Source: Pseudomonas sp. BMS12
GTDB lineage: Bacteria > Pseudomonadota > Gammaproteobacteria > Pseudomonadales > Pseudomonadaceae
Length of the DNA stretch: 64,000 bases
Direction of reading: 5' to 3'
NCBI RefSeq assembly: GCF_001592875.1
Contig: NZ_LSOF01000019.1
Coordinates: 1-64,000, forward strand
Below, piece by piece: positions 1 to 9,518 of the stretch. Position 1 is the first letter of the stretch; the number at the start of each line of letters is the position of its first letter. Made by a program: the position numbers and the translations under genes. The notes under the pieces are model-generated. The model saw only the letters and a program-made list of their open reading frames with translations. It made no database searches and had not been told where the DNA came from.

Positions 1-648
1 CGTCGGTGCGGCCGCGGCCGCGGGAGCAGGGGCAGCGGCCGGCGCAGGAGCTGCCGCTGGTGCGGCGCCGGCAACCTTGAGCTTGAGAATCAGGTCGCCG
101 GTGCTGACTTCGGAATCCAGCTTGACCAGCACTTCCTCCACCACGCCGGCGGCCGGCGAGGGGATCTCCATGCTGGCCTTGTCCGACTCCAGGGTGATCA
201 GCGACTGGTCGGCTTCGATGCTGTCGCCGACCTTGACCATCACCTCGATGACCTTGACCTTGCCGTCCGTGCCGATATCCGGCACATGCACGTCCTGCAC
301 GCTGGCCGTAGCTGGGGCCGCTGCAGGTGCGGCGGCTGGCGCAGGAGCCGGCTCGGCGGCCTTGGGCGCTTCGGTGGCAGCCGGAGCTTCGGCAGCGGGT
401 GCGGCCTCAGCGGCGGCGCCTTCGACTTCCAGCACCAGCAGCTCGTCGCCTTCCTTGAGGCGATCACCGATTTTGACTTTCAGCTCCTTGATCACACCGG
501 CCTTGGGCGCAGGGATCTCCATGGAGGCCTTGTCGGACTCCAGGGTGAGGATGCTCTGGTCGGCTTCGACGCGGTCGCCGACCTTGACCAGCAGTTCAAT
601 GACCTCGCCTTCGCCGCCGAGGTCGGGTACGCGAATCAACTCACTCAT
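1..648 (-). CDS. aceF: Dihydrolipoyl acetyltransferase, E2 of pyruvate dehydrogenase (partial, N-terminal part)
   Basis: E2 core of the pyruvate dehydrogenase complex; it carries acetyl groups on lipoyl-lysines from AceE to CoA. Only the N-terminal 216 residues are here, because the gene runs off the left edge. Two lipoyl domains are visible, each with the ESDKASMEIP motif around the lipoylated lysine, separated by an Ala/Pro-rich swinging linker; a second Ala/Pro linker begins at the edge. The start ATG at 648 follows a good AGGAGCG ribosome site and lies 11 nt after the aceE stop, so aceE and aceF form one operon. Seen directly: the lipoyl domains and linker. The catalytic domain is outside the window. 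Confidence 0.95.
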   Translation of the reverse strand, partial: MSELIRVPDLGGEGEVIELLVKVGDRVEADQSILTLESDKASMEIPAPKAGVIKELKVKIGDRLKEGDELLVLEVEGAAAEAAPAAEAPAATEAPKAAEPAPAPAAAPAAAPATASVQDVHVPDIGTDGKVKVIEVMVKVGDSIEADQSLITLESDKASMEIPSPAAGVVEEVLVKLDSEVSTGDLILKLKVAGAAPAAAPAPAAAPAPAAAAAPT

Positions 649-659
649 CGCTACGCTCC

Positions 660-3305
660 TTAGCAGTCCAGGGGGTTGGCTTTATTGGGATCGATGCCGA
701 ACTTGGCGATGGCGTCGGCCAGCACCTTGGCTTCGATTTCGCCACGGTCGACCAGTGCCTCCAGCGCGGCCAGCACTACCCAGTAGCGGTCCACCTCGAA
801 GAAGTGGCGCAGCTTCTTGCGGCTGTCGCTGCGGCCGAAGCCGTCGGTGCCGAGCACCTTGTATTCCTTGACCGGAACCCACTGGCGAATCTGTTCGGCG
901 AACAGCTTCATGTAATCGGTGCTGGCCACCACCGGGCCCTTGCGGCCGGACAGGCACTGCTCGACATAGGTTTGCTGCGGCTTCTGTTCCGGGTGCAGGC
1001 GGTTCTTGCGCTCCACGGCCAGGCCTTCGCGGCGCAGTTCGTTGAAGCTGGTGACGCTCCAGACGTCGGAGCCGATGTTGAACTCCTCGCGCAGGATCTT
1101 CGCCGCCTCGCGCACCTCGCGCAGGATGGTGCCGGAGCCGAGGAGCTGCACATGATGGGCGGCTTCCTTGGTGTCCTCTTCGAGCAGGTACATACCCTTG
1201 ATGATGCCTTCCTCGGCGCCCTGCGGCAGGGCCGGCTGGACGTAGGACTCGTTCATCACGGTGATGTAGTAGAAGACGTTCTGCTGCTCCTCGGTCATCT
1301 GGCGGATGCCCTCGCGGATGATCACCGCCAGTTCATAACCGTAGGTCGGGTCGTAGGTGCGGCAGTTGGGGATGGTCGCGGCCATGATGTGGCTGTGACC
1401 GTCCTCGTGCTGCAGGCCTTCGCCGTTGAGCGTGGTGCGCCCGGCGGTGCCGCCGATCAGGAAGCCGCGGCAGCGGCTGTCGCCGGCGGCCCAGGCCAGG
1501 TCACCGATGCGTTGGAAGCCGAACATCGAATAGAAGATGTAGAACGGCAGCATCGGCTGGTTGTGGTTGGAGTACGAGGTGCCGGCGGCAATGAACGAGC
1601 TCATGGCGCCCGCTTCGTTGATGCCCTCTTCGAGGATCTGGCCCTTCTTGTCCTCCTTGTAGAACATCACCTGGTCTTTATCCACCGGCTCGTAGAGCTG
1701 GCCGACCGAGGAGTAGATGCCCAGCTGGCGGAACATGCCTTCCATGCCGAAGGTGCGCGCCTCGTCCGGGATGATCGGCACGATGCGCTGGCCGAGATCC
1801 TTGTCCTTGACCAGCTGCGCGAGGATGCGCACGAAGGCCATGGTGGTGGAGATGTCGCGGTCGCCCGAGCCGTCGAGGATGGCCTTGAGGGTTTCCAGCG
1901 GTGGCGTCGGGATGCTGAAGCTGTTGGCGCGGCGCTGCGGCACGTAGCCGCCGAGGGCTTCGCGGCGCGAGTGCAGGTACTTGGCCTCGGCGCTGCCTTC
2001 GGCCGGTTTGTAGAACGGCAGGTTCTCCAGGTCGGCGTCGTTGACCGGGATGTCGAAGCGGTCGCGGAACTGCTTGAGGCTCTCGATATCGACCTTCTTG
2101 GTGTTGTGCGCGGTGTTCTTCGCTTCACCGGCGCCGGTGCCATAACCCTTGATGGTCTTGGCCAGAATCACGGTCGGCTGGCCCTTGTGGTTGACCGCCT
2201 GGTGGTAGGCTGCATAGACCTTGTACGGGTCGTGGCCGCCGCGGTTGAGGTTCCAGATCTCCTGGTCGGAGAGGTCCTTGACCATCTCCTTCAGCTCGGG
2301 GCTGTTGAAGAAGTGCTCACGCACATAGGCGCCATCTTTGGCCTTGTAGTTCTGGTACTCGCCGTCGACCACTTCGTCCATGCGGCGCTGCAGCAGGCCG
2401 TCCTTGTCCTTGGCGAACAGCGGGTCCCAGAAGCGGCCCCAGACCACCTTGTTGACGTTCCACTGGGCGCCGCGGAAGTTGCCTTCCAGCTCCTGGATGA
2501 TTTTGCCGTTGCCGCGAACCGGGCCGTCGAGGCGCTGCAGGTTGCAGTTGATGACGAAAATCAGGTTGTCCAGCTTCTCGCGGCCGGCCAGGGAGATGGC
2601 GCCGAGGGATTCCGGCTCGTCGCACTCGCCGTCGCCCATGAAGCACCAGACCTTCTGTTTGCCGGCGGGGATGAAGCCGCGGCTTTCCAGGTACTTCATG
2701 AAGCGCGCCTGGTAGATGGCCTGGATCGGGCCAAGGCCCATGGACACGGTGGGGAACTGCCAGAAGTCCGGCATCAACCAGGGGTGCGGGTAGGAGGACA
2801 GACCGTTGCCGTCCACTTCCTGACGGAAGTTGTTCATCTGGTCTTCGCTGATGCGCCCTTCGAGGAAGGCGCGGGCGTAGATGCCGGGGCTGGCGTGGCC
2901 CTGATAGAAGATCAGGTCGCCACCATGCTCCGCAGTAGGAGCCTGGAAGAAGTAGTTGAAGCCGATGTCGTAGAGGGTCGCCGAGGAGGCGAAACTGGAG
3001 ATGTGGCCGCCCAGATCCGGATCTTTCAGGTTGGTCCGCATCACCATCGCCAAGGCGTTCCAGCGTACCAGCGAGCGGATGCGCCGCTCCATGAACAGGT
3101 CGCCGGGCATGCGCGCCTCGTGGCCGACCGGGATGCTGTTGCGGTAGGGCGTGGTGATCGCATAGGGCAGCTGGGTACCACTGCGGGTGGCCAGTTCACC
3201 CATGCGGGTCAGCAGATAATGGGCGCGGTCTTCGCCTTCCTTGTCGAGGACGGACTCGAGGGCGTCCAGCCATTCCTGGGTTTCGACGGGATCGAGGTCT
3301 TGCAT
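660..3305 (-). CDS. aceE: Pyruvate dehydrogenase E1 component (homodimeric type)
   Basis: Thiamine-diphosphate-dependent decarboxylation of pyruvate and reductive acetylation of the AceF lipoyl groups. The 881-residue length is typical of the single-chain (alpha2) gammaproteobacterial E1. The ThDP/Mg site is visible as GDGECDEP near residues 222-229, followed by the downstream Asn in VINCN near residue 252. The C-terminal transketolase-like domains are complete. The start ATG at 3305 opens with MQDLDPVETQEWLDALESV, the usual Pseudomonas AceE start. It is the first gene of aceE-aceF, read away from glnE, and probably controlled by the two GntR-type operators upstream. Confidence 0.97.
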   Translation of the reverse strand: MQDLDPVETQEWLDALESVLDKEGEDRAHYLLTRMGELATRSGTQLPYAITTPYRNSIPVGHEARMPGDLFMERRIRSLVRWNALAMVMRTNLKDPDLGGHISSFASSATLYDIGFNYFFQAPTAEHGGDLIFYQGHASPGIYARAFLEGRISEDQMNNFRQEVDGNGLSSYPHPWLMPDFWQFPTVSMGLGPIQAIYQARFMKYLESRGFIPAGKQKVWCFMGDGECDEPESLGAISLAGREKLDNLIFVINCNLQRLDGPVRGNGKIIQELEGNFRGAQWNVNKVVWGRFWDPLFAKDKDGLLQRRMDEVVDGEYQNYKAKDGAYVREHFFNSPELKEMVKDLSDQEIWNLNRGGHDPYKVYAAYHQAVNHKGQPTVILAKTIKGYGTGAGEAKNTAHNTKKVDIESLKQFRDRFDIPVNDADLENLPFYKPAEGSAEAKYLHSRREALGGYVPQRRANSFSIPTPPLETLKAILDGSGDRDISTTMAFVRILAQLVKDKDLGQRIVPIIPDEARTFGMEGMFRQLGIYSSVGQLYEPVDKDQVMFYKEDKKGQILEEGINEAGAMSSFIAAGTSYSNHNQPMLPFYIFYSMFGFQRIGDLAWAAGDSRCRGFLIGGTAGRTTLNGEGLQHEDGHSHIMAATIPNCRTYDPTYGYELAVIIREGIRQMTEEQQNVFYYITVMNESYVQPALPQGAEEGIIKGMYLLEEDTKEAAHHVQLLGSGTILREVREAAKILREEFNIGSDVWSVTSFNELRREGLAVERKNRLHPEQKPQQTYVEQCLSGRKGPVVASTDYMKLFAEQIRQWVPVKEYKVLGTDGFGRSDSRKKLRHFFEVDRYWVVLAALEALVDRGEIEAKVLADAIAKFGIDPNKANPLDC

Positions 3306-3412
3306 GGCTTGCTCCAGGGCGGAAAGGCTTCCAGAATCGGAGGCCTGGGCTCGTGCACGCTTTCTGGGCGGGCTACGTGAAGTCGTTATTGGCCGGAGTT
3401 GATTGGCCGGCC

Positions 3413-3427
3413 TGTAGTTTTACTACA
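3413..3427. promoter_or_regulatory. GntR/FadR-type operator, site 1
   Basis: A 15-bp site reading TGTAGTTTTACTACA: 6-bp arms TGTAGT/ACTACA around TTT. It fits the TNGTNNNACNA consensus of FadR-subfamily GntR regulators, the family that includes PdhR and LldR. It lies 108 bp upstream of aceE in the divergent aceE/glnE gap. A PdhR-like pyruvate-responsive regulator is the natural candidate, but that is inference. Confidence 0.6.
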
Positions 3428-3464
3428 TTTCGATGGCTAATGCAGCGCCCGGGACACAATCTTT

Positions 3465-3479
3465 AGTAGTAAAACTACA
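3465..3479. promoter_or_regulatory. GntR/FadR-type operator, site 2
   Basis: AGTAGTAAAACTACA is the reverse complement of site 1 apart from one end base: 5-bp arms GTAGT/ACTAC around AAA. The centres of the two sites are 52 bp apart, close to five helical turns, so two dimers could face the same side of the DNA. The site is 68 bp upstream of the glnE start. Confidence 0.55.
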
Positions 3480-3546
3480 CAAAGTGAACGCTGGAAAGCG
3501 CTCCTGCCAGTGGCACGTGGCGCCTTTCCGCCCTCAAGGATAGACC

Positions 3547-6453
3547 ATGAGCCTGCCGCCACTGGCCGCCCTGCCGACCTCTCTGCAACCTCTTGCCGAA
3601 CGTGCTGCTGCTCTGCCTGTGCCGGCGGACTGGCCGCTTGCGCGGCGTGAAATCCTGGCGCGGCTGTGCGCCACCAGCGACTTCGTCTATGAGCAGGCAG
3701 CGCGTGATAGAGAGCTGCTACCAAGCCTGGCCGCCAGTGGCGACCTGGAACGCGCCTTTGCCGTCGGCGAACTGCGCGCGCAACTGCAGGCGCTGCTGGC
3801 CGACTGTGCCGACGAGGACGAGCTGGGTCGGCGCCTGCGCCGCTTCCGCAACCGCCAGCAGGTGCGCATCATCTGGCGCGACATCAGTCGCCAGGCCAAT
3901 CTGGCCGAGACCTGTCGCGATCTGTCCGACCTCGCCGATGCCTGCATTGACCTGGCCTACCACTGGCTCTACCCGCGACACTGCGAGCAGTTCGGCACGC
4001 CCATTGGCCGCCGTAGCGGCGAGGCGCAGCACATGGTCATCCTCGGCATGGGCAAGCTCGGTGCTCACGAGCTGAACCTGTCTTCCGACATCGACCTGAT
4101 CTTCGGTTACCCGGAGGGCGGCGAGACCGAGGGCGTCAAGCGCTCGCTGGATAACCAGGAGTTCTTCATTCGTCTGGGGCAGCGGCTGATCAAGGCGCTG
4201 GACCCGATCACCGCCGACGGCTTCGTCTTCCGCGTTGACATGCGCCTGCGCCCTTATGGCTCGTCCGGCGCCCTGGTGCTCAGCTTCAATGCGCTTGAGC
4301 AGTACTACCAGGACCAGGGGCGCGACTGGGAGCGCTACGCCATGATCAAGGCGCGCGTGGTCGGTGGCGATCAGGCTGCCGGCAAGCAGTTGCTGGAAAT
4401 GCTGCGGCCCTTCGTCTATCGGCGTTATCTGGACTTCTCCGCCATCGAGGCGCTGCGGGCGATGAAGCTGCTGATCCAGCAGGAAGTGCGGCGCAAGGGC
4501 ATGGCCGACAATATAAAGCTGGGTTCCGGCGGCATTCGCGAGATCGAGTTCATCGCCCAGGCCTACCAGTTGATCCACGGTGGACGCGATCTCAGCCTGC
4601 AGCAACGACCGCTGCTCAAGGTGCTGGCGACGCTGGAAGGCCAGGGCTACCTGCCGGCAGCGATCATCGACGAGATGCGCCAGGGCTACGAGTTTCTGCG
4701 CTACGTCGAACATGCCCTGCAGGCCATCGATGACCGGCAGACGCAGATGCTGCCGGACAACGAGCAGGATCGTGCGCGGGTGGCGTGCATCATGGGCTTC
4801 GCCTCCTGGGCCGCCTTCCATGAGCGCCTGATGCATTGGCGCGGGCGTATCGAGTGGCACTTCCGCCAGGTCATTGCCGACCCTGACGAGGATGAAGAGG
4901 GCGAAGTCGAACTGTGCGTCGGCAGCGAATGGCTGCCGCTATGGGAAGACGCGCTGGATGAGGAAATGGCCGAGCGGCAACTGGCCGAGGCGGGTTTTAC
5001 CGAGCCAGCGGCGGCGCTCAAGCGCCTGACCGATCTGCGCGCTGGCTCTCAGGTGCGCACCATGCAGCGCCTGGGGCGCGAACGCCTGGATGCTTTCGTG
5101 CCACGCCTGCTGGCGCAGGCAGTGGAGCACGACAATCCGGACCTGGTGCTGGAGCGGGTGCTGCCACTGGTCGAGGCGGTGGCGCGGCGCTCTGCCTACC
5201 TGGTGCTGCTGACCGAGAATCCCGGTGCCTTGCAACGGCTGATGACCCTGTGCGCGGCCAGCCCGTGGATTGCCGAGCAGATCACCCGCTTCCCGCTGTT
5301 GCTCGACGAACTGCTGAATGAAGGACGGCTGTTCAGTCCGCCGCTGGCGCCGGAGCTGGCTGCCGAGCTGCGCGAGCGGCTGACGCGGATTCCCGAGGAT
5401 GACCTGGAACAGCAGATGGAAGCCCTGCGCCACTTCAAGCTGGCCCACGGCCTGCGCGTGGCCGCCTCGGAAATCGCCGGCACGCTGCCGTTGATGAAGG
5501 TCTCCGACTATCTGACCTGGCTGGCCGAGGCGATTCTCGACCAGGTACTGGCCCTGGCCTGGCGTCAGTGCGTGGCCAAGCATGGCGCGCCGCTTCGCGC
5601 CGATGGCAGTCAGTGCGATCCGGATTTCATCATCGTCGGCTACGGCAAGATGGGTGGCCTGGAGCTGGGTCACGGCTCGGACCTGGATCTGGTGTTCATT
5701 CATGACGGCGACTCCCAGGCCGAGACCGACGGCGCCAAGCCCATTGATGGTGCGCAGTTCTTCGCCCGCCTGGGCCAGCGCATCATTCATCTATTAACTG
5801 CGCAGACCAACTCCGGCCAGCTCTATGAGGTGGACATGCGCCTGCGCCCGTCCGGCGCGGCGGGGCTGCTGGTCAGCTCGTTGGGGGCCTTCCAGCGCTA
5901 TCAGGAAAACGAAGCCTGGACCTGGGAGCACCAGGCTCTTGTGCGCGCCCGAGTGCTGGTCGGCTGTGCGCGGGTCGCTACGGCCTTCGAGCAGGTGCGC
6001 GCCAAGGTGCTCGGCCGGGCGCGCGACCTACCCAAGTTGCGGGCCGAAGTCAGCGAGATGCGGGCGAAGATGCGCGACAACCTGGGCACCCGGGAAACGG
6101 CTGCCGGCACGGCGGAAAATGCCTTCGAAGCGGCGGTTTCCTTCGATCTGAAGCAGGATGCCGGTGGTATCGTCGATATCGAATTTATGGTGCAATACGC
6201 GGCCCTGGCGTGGTCGGGGCAGCATCCCGAGCTGCATCGCTACACCGACAACATCCGCATTCTCGACGGTTTGCGCGACGTGGGCCTGCTGCCCGCCGCC
6301 GACGTCGAACTGTTGCAGGAGGCCTACAAGGCCTATCGCTCCGCTGCCCACCGGCAGGCGTTGCAGAAACAACCGGGCAAGGTCGCGGGAGACCAGTTCG
6401 AGTCCGAGCGGCGCAGCGTGATGCGCCTGTGGCGCGAGCTGGGCCTGAACTGA
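3547..6453 (+). CDS. glnE: Bifunctional glutamine synthetase adenylyltransferase / adenylyl-removing enzyme
   Basis: Adenylylates and deadenylylates GlnA in response to PII (GlnB/GlnK) and glutamine. At 968 residues it is full length for the family. Two nucleotidyltransferase-fold domains are visible: the N-terminal one has GMGKLG followed by SSDIDLIF near residues 165-182, and the C-terminal one has GYGKMG followed by GSDLDLVF near residue 697. Both keep the paired metal-binding Asp residues, so both half-reactions look intact. The ATG at 3547 fits the N-terminus; SD-like AAGGA lies 5' of it. ilvE follows after 38 nt. Confidence 0.96.
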   Translation: MSLPPLAALPTSLQPLAERAAALPVPADWPLARREILARLCATSDFVYEQAARDRELLPSLAASGDLERAFAVGELRAQLQALLADCADEDELGRRLRRFRNRQQVRIIWRDISRQANLAETCRDLSDLADACIDLAYHWLYPRHCEQFGTPIGRRSGEAQHMVILGMGKLGAHELNLSSDIDLIFGYPEGGETEGVKRSLDNQEFFIRLGQRLIKALDPITADGFVFRVDMRLRPYGSSGALVLSFNALEQYYQDQGRDWERYAMIKARVVGGDQAAGKQLLEMLRPFVYRRYLDFSAIEALRAMKLLIQQEVRRKGMADNIKLGSGGIREIEFIAQAYQLIHGGRDLSLQQRPLLKVLATLEGQGYLPAAIIDEMRQGYEFLRYVEHALQAIDDRQTQMLPDNEQDRARVACIMGFASWAAFHERLMHWRGRIEWHFRQVIADPDEDEEGEVELCVGSEWLPLWEDALDEEMAERQLAEAGFTEPAAALKRLTDLRAGSQVRTMQRLGRERLDAFVPRLLAQAVEHDNPDLVLERVLPLVEAVARRSAYLVLLTENPGALQRLMTLCAASPWIAEQITRFPLLLDELLNEGRLFSPPLAPELAAELRERLTRIPEDDLEQQMEALRHFKLAHGLRVAASEIAGTLPLMKVSDYLTWLAEAILDQVLALAWRQCVAKHGAPLRADGSQCDPDFIIVGYGKMGGLELGHGSDLDLVFIHDGDSQAETDGAKPIDGAQFFARLGQRIIHLLTAQTNSGQLYEVDMRLRPSGAAGLLVSSLGAFQRYQENEAWTWEHQALVRARVLVGCARVATAFEQVRAKVLGRARDLPKLRAEVSEMRAKMRDNLGTRETAAGTAENAFEAAVSFDLKQDAGGIVDIEFMVQYAALAWSGQHPELHRYTDNIRILDGLRDVGLLPAADVELLQEAYKAYRSAAHRQALQKQPGKVAGDQFESERRSVMRLWRELGLN

Positions 6454-6491
6454 CCGACCCCTGAACTGATGAACACTGAGGAGTGGCAAAG

Positions 6492-7415
6492 ATGTCGATG
6501 GCCGACCGCGATGGCGTGATCTGGTATGACGGCGAACTGGTGCAGTGGCGCGAAGCCACCACCCACGTGCTGACCCATACCCTGCACTACGGCATGGGTG
6601 TGTTCGAAGGTGTGCGTGCCTACAACACTCCGCAGGGCACCGCCATCTTCCGCCTGCAGGCGCATACCGATCGCCTGTTCGACTCGGCCCACATCATGGG
6701 CATGAAGATCCCCTTCACCAAGGAAGAGATCAACGAAGCCACCCGTGCTGCCGTGCGTGAGAACAACCTGGAAACGGCCTACATCCGCCCGATGGTGTTC
6801 TACGGATCTGAAGCCATGGGCCTGCGCGCCAGCGGCCTGAAAGTACAGGTGATCGTGGCTGCCTGGCACTGGGGTGCCTACATGGGCGAAGAAGCCCTGC
6901 AGAAGGGCATCAAGGTGCGCACCAGCTCCTTCACCCGTCACCACGTCAACATCTCCATGACCCGCGCCAAGGCCAACGGCAACTACATCAACTCGATGCT
7001 GGCCCTGCAGGAGGCCATTTCCGGTGGTGCCGACGAGGCCATGCTGCTGGACCCGGAGGGCTACGTGGCCGAGGGTTCGGGCGAGAACATCTTCCTGGTC
7101 AAGGATGGTGTGGTGTACACCCCGGAAGTGACCTCCTGCCTCAACGGCATCACCCGCAGCACCATCCTGACCCTGGCCGAAGAGCTGGGCATCAAGGTGG
7201 TCGAGAAGCGCATCACTCGCGATGAGGTGTATATCGCCGACGAGGCCTTCTTCACTGGCACCGCCGCCGAAGTCACGCCGATCCGCGAGGTGGACGGTCG
7301 CGCCATTGGCATCGGCAGCCGTGGCCCGGTTACCGAGAAGCTGCAGAAGGCCTACTTCGATCTGGTTACCGGCCAGACCAGTGCCCATGCCGAATGGCGC
7401 ACTCTGGTTAAGTAA
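6492..7415 (+). CDS. ilvE: Branched-chain amino acid aminotransferase
   Basis: PLP-dependent class IV aminotransferase for the last step of Leu, Ile and Val synthesis. 307 residues. The PLP lysine is in SMTRAKANGNY near residue 160, and the C-terminal EVTPIREVDGR segment is typical. I chose the ATG at 6492 (MSMADRDG) because GAGGAG lies 8-13 nt upstream; a GTG at 6483 overlaps that ribosome site. It follows glnE closely and is separated from waaF by a hairpin at 7438-7458. Confidence 0.95.
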   Translation: MSMADRDGVIWYDGELVQWREATTHVLTHTLHYGMGVFEGVRAYNTPQGTAIFRLQAHTDRLFDSAHIMGMKIPFTKEEINEATRAAVRENNLETAYIRPMVFYGSEAMGLRASGLKVQVIVAAWHWGAYMGEEALQKGIKVRTSSFTRHHVNISMTRAKANGNYINSMLALQEAISGGADEAMLLDPEGYVAEGSGENIFLVKDGVVYTPEVTSCLNGITRSTILTLAEELGIKVVEKRITRDEVYIADEAFFTGTAAEVTPIREVDGRAIGIGSRGPVTEKLQKAYFDLVTGQTSAHAEWRTLVK

Positions 7416-7437
7416 GACAGTCGTCAAGGGACATGAC

Positions 7438-7458
7438 GGGGAGGCTCTGAGCCTCCCC
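7438..7458 (+). terminator. Hairpin between ilvE and waaF
   Basis: GGGGAGGCT, a CTG loop and AGCCTCCCC form a perfect 9-bp stem 22 nt after the ilvE stop. The following bases (GATCGTTTC) are only weakly T-rich, so it may be a partial terminator or an RNA-stability element that separates amino-acid synthesis from the LPS operon. Confidence 0.55.
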
Positions 7459-7477
7459 GATCGTTTCTGGAAAGAGC

Positions 7478-8512
7478 ATGAAAATACTGATCGTTGGGCC
7501 CAGCTGGGTCGGTGACATGGTGATGGCGCAGACCCTGTTCGTCTGCCTCAAACAGCGCCATCCCGGTTGCGAGATCGACGTGCTGGCGCCCGAGTGGAGC
7601 CGGCCGATCCTCGAGCGCATGCCTGAGGTGCGCGCGGCGCTGAGCTTCCCGCTTGGCCACGGTGTGCTGGATATCGCCACCCGGCGCAAGATCGGCAAGT
7701 CGCTGGCCGGTCAGTACGACCAGGCGATCCTGCTGCCCAACTCGCTGAAGTCGGCCCTGGTGCCGTTCTTTGCCGGTATTCCCCAGCGCACCGGCTGGAA
7801 GGGCGAGATGCGCTACGGCCTGCTCAACGACATCCGCACGCTGGATAAAGAGCGTTTGCCGCTGATGATCGAGCGCTTCATGGCCCTGGCCTACGAGCCC
7901 GATGCCGAGCTGCCCAAACCTTATCCACAGCCACGGCTGGTCATCGACGAATCCAGCCGTGCCGCCGCCCTGGCCAAGTTCGGCCTGAGTCTGGATCGTC
8001 CGGTGCTGGCGCTGTGCCCCGGTGCCGAGTTTGGCGAGGCCAAGCGCTGGCCGGCCGAGCACTACGCCAAAGTCGCCGAGCTGAAGATTCGCGCCGGCTG
8101 GCAGGTGTGGCTGTTTGGCTCGAAGAATGATCATCCTGGTTGCGAGGATATCCGCCAGCGCCTGATTCCCGGCCTGCGCGAGGAGGTGGTCAACCTGGCC
8201 GGCGAAACGTCGCTGGCCGAAGCCATCGACCTGATGTCCGCCGCTGGCGCCGTGGTTGCCAACGACTCCGGCCTGATGCATGTGGCCGCCGCGTTGAACC
8301 GCCCACTGGTGGCGGTGTACGGCTCCACCTCGCCACAGTTCACCCCGCCGCTGGCGGACCAGGTGGAGATCGTGCGCCTGGGCCTGGACTGCAGTCCCTG
8401 CTTCGACCGTACCTGTCGCTTCGGCCACTACAACTGCCTGCGCGAGCTCAAGCCGCGCCCGGTGATCGAGGCGCTGCAGCGCCTGGTTGCCGACCCAGTC
8501 GAGGTGCAATAG
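7478..8512 (+). CDS. waaF: ADP-heptose:LPS heptosyltransferase II
   Basis: GT9 enzyme that adds the second L-glycero-D-manno-heptose (HepII) to HepI of the inner core on the cytoplasmic face of the inner membrane. The 344-residue protein begins MKILIVGPSWVGDMVMAQTL, the typical WaaF N-terminus. The ADP-heptose-binding region includes CPGAEFGEAKRWP and NDSGLMHVAAAL. It is the first gene of the inner-core operon and ends one base before the waaC TTG start. Confidence 0.96.
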   Translation: MKILIVGPSWVGDMVMAQTLFVCLKQRHPGCEIDVLAPEWSRPILERMPEVRAALSFPLGHGVLDIATRRKIGKSLAGQYDQAILLPNSLKSALVPFFAGIPQRTGWKGEMRYGLLNDIRTLDKERLPLMIERFMALAYEPDAELPKPYPQPRLVIDESSRAAALAKFGLSLDRPVLALCPGAEFGEAKRWPAEHYAKVAELKIRAGWQVWLFGSKNDHPGCEDIRQRLIPGLREEVVNLAGETSLAEAIDLMSAAGAVVANDSGLMHVAAALNRPLVAVYGSTSPQFTPPLADQVEIVRLGLDCSPCFDRTCRFGHYNCLRELKPRPVIEALQRLVADPVEVQ

Positions 8513-8513
8513 C

Positions 8514-9518
8514 TTGCGGGTTCTGTTGATAAAAACGTCATCGCTCGGCGACGTGATTCATACCCTACCGGCGTTGACCGACGCGGCGCGGGCGATTCCC
8601 GGCATCCAGTTCGACTGGGTGGTGGAAGAGGGCTTCGCCGAGATTCCGGCCTGGCATCCGGCCGTGGCCCAGGTGATTCCGGTGGCCATCCGCCGCTGGC
8701 GCAAGCACCTGCTGCAGACCTGGAAGAGCGGCGAGTGGCGGCGTTTCAAGCAGCGCCTCGGCGAAACCGACTACGACCTGGTCATCGATGCCCAGGGCCT
8801 GTTCAAGAGCGCCTTTCTCACCCGCTACAGCAAGGCGCCGGTGGTCGGCCTGGATCGCGACTCGGCGCGCGAGCCGATCGCCTGTCGCTTCTATGATCAC
8901 CTTTATGCGGTGGCCAAGGATCAGCACGCTCTGGAGCGCACCCGTCAGTTGTTCGCCCAGGCGCTGGGCTATGCCCTGCCCGAGGGCATCGGCGACTACG
9001 GTCTGGATCGCGCGGCGATGGCCGACGTCTCCCAGGCGCCGTATCTGTTGTTCCTGCACGGCACCACCTGGGCTAGCAAGCACTGGCCGGAGGCCGACTG
9101 GCGCGCCCTGGCCGAGCGCATGGCCGGGCAGGGCTGGGCGATTCGCCTGCCCTGGGGCAACGACAGCGAGCGCGCTCGCGCCGAGCGCATAGTCGCCGGC
9201 ATCCCCGGTGCCGCCGTGCTGCCCAGGCTCAACCTGGCCGGTGTGGCCAAGGTGATCGCGGGAGCCACCGCCTGCGTGGCCGTCGACACTGGTCTCGGTC
9301 ACCTGGCGGCGGCGCTCGACGTACCAACCATTTCCCTCTACGGCCCGACCCTGCCGGGCAAGGTCGGCGCCTATGGCCGTGGCCAGGTGCACCTGTGTGC
9401 GACCGGTCCCGATGCCGGCCTGGGTGATCGCAACAAGCCCTGTTTCGACGGGCTGGGCGCCGAGCGTGTCGGGCACGAACTGAATGCCCTGCTGCTGAAC
9501 CTGCAGGAGGCCGTGTGA
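8514..9518 (+). CDS. waaC: LPS heptosyltransferase I
   Basis: GT9 enzyme that attaches the first heptose to Kdo. From the TTG at 8514 the protein is 334 residues and begins MRVLLIKTSSLGDVIHTLPAL, the canonical WaaC start. An in-frame ATG at 8487 would add nine residues not typical of the family and overlap waaF, so I prefer TTG. The donor-binding segments HGTTWASKHWP and DTGLGHLAAAL are present. Its stop overlaps the waaG start (TGATG), which points to translational coupling. Confidence 0.95.
   Translation: MRVLLIKTSSLGDVIHTLPALTDAARAIPGIQFDWVVEEGFAEIPAWHPAVAQVIPVAIRRWRKHLLQTWKSGEWRRFKQRLGETDYDLVIDAQGLFKSAFLTRYSKAPVVGLDRDSAREPIACRFYDHLYAVAKDQHALERTRQLFAQALGYALPEGIGDYGLDRAAMADVSQAPYLLFLHGTTWASKHWPEADWRALAERMAGQGWAIRLPWGNDSERARAERIVAGIPGAAVLPRLNLAGVAKVIAGATACVAVDTGLGHLAAALDVPTISLYGPTLPGKVGAYGRGQVHLCATGPDAGLGDRNKPCFDGLGAERVGHELNALLLNLQEAV

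Noticed and set aside
804..3380. 858-residue open frame antisense to aceE
   Set aside because: It mirrors a highly conserved GC-rich gene, has no known motif or ribosome site, and results from codon bias.
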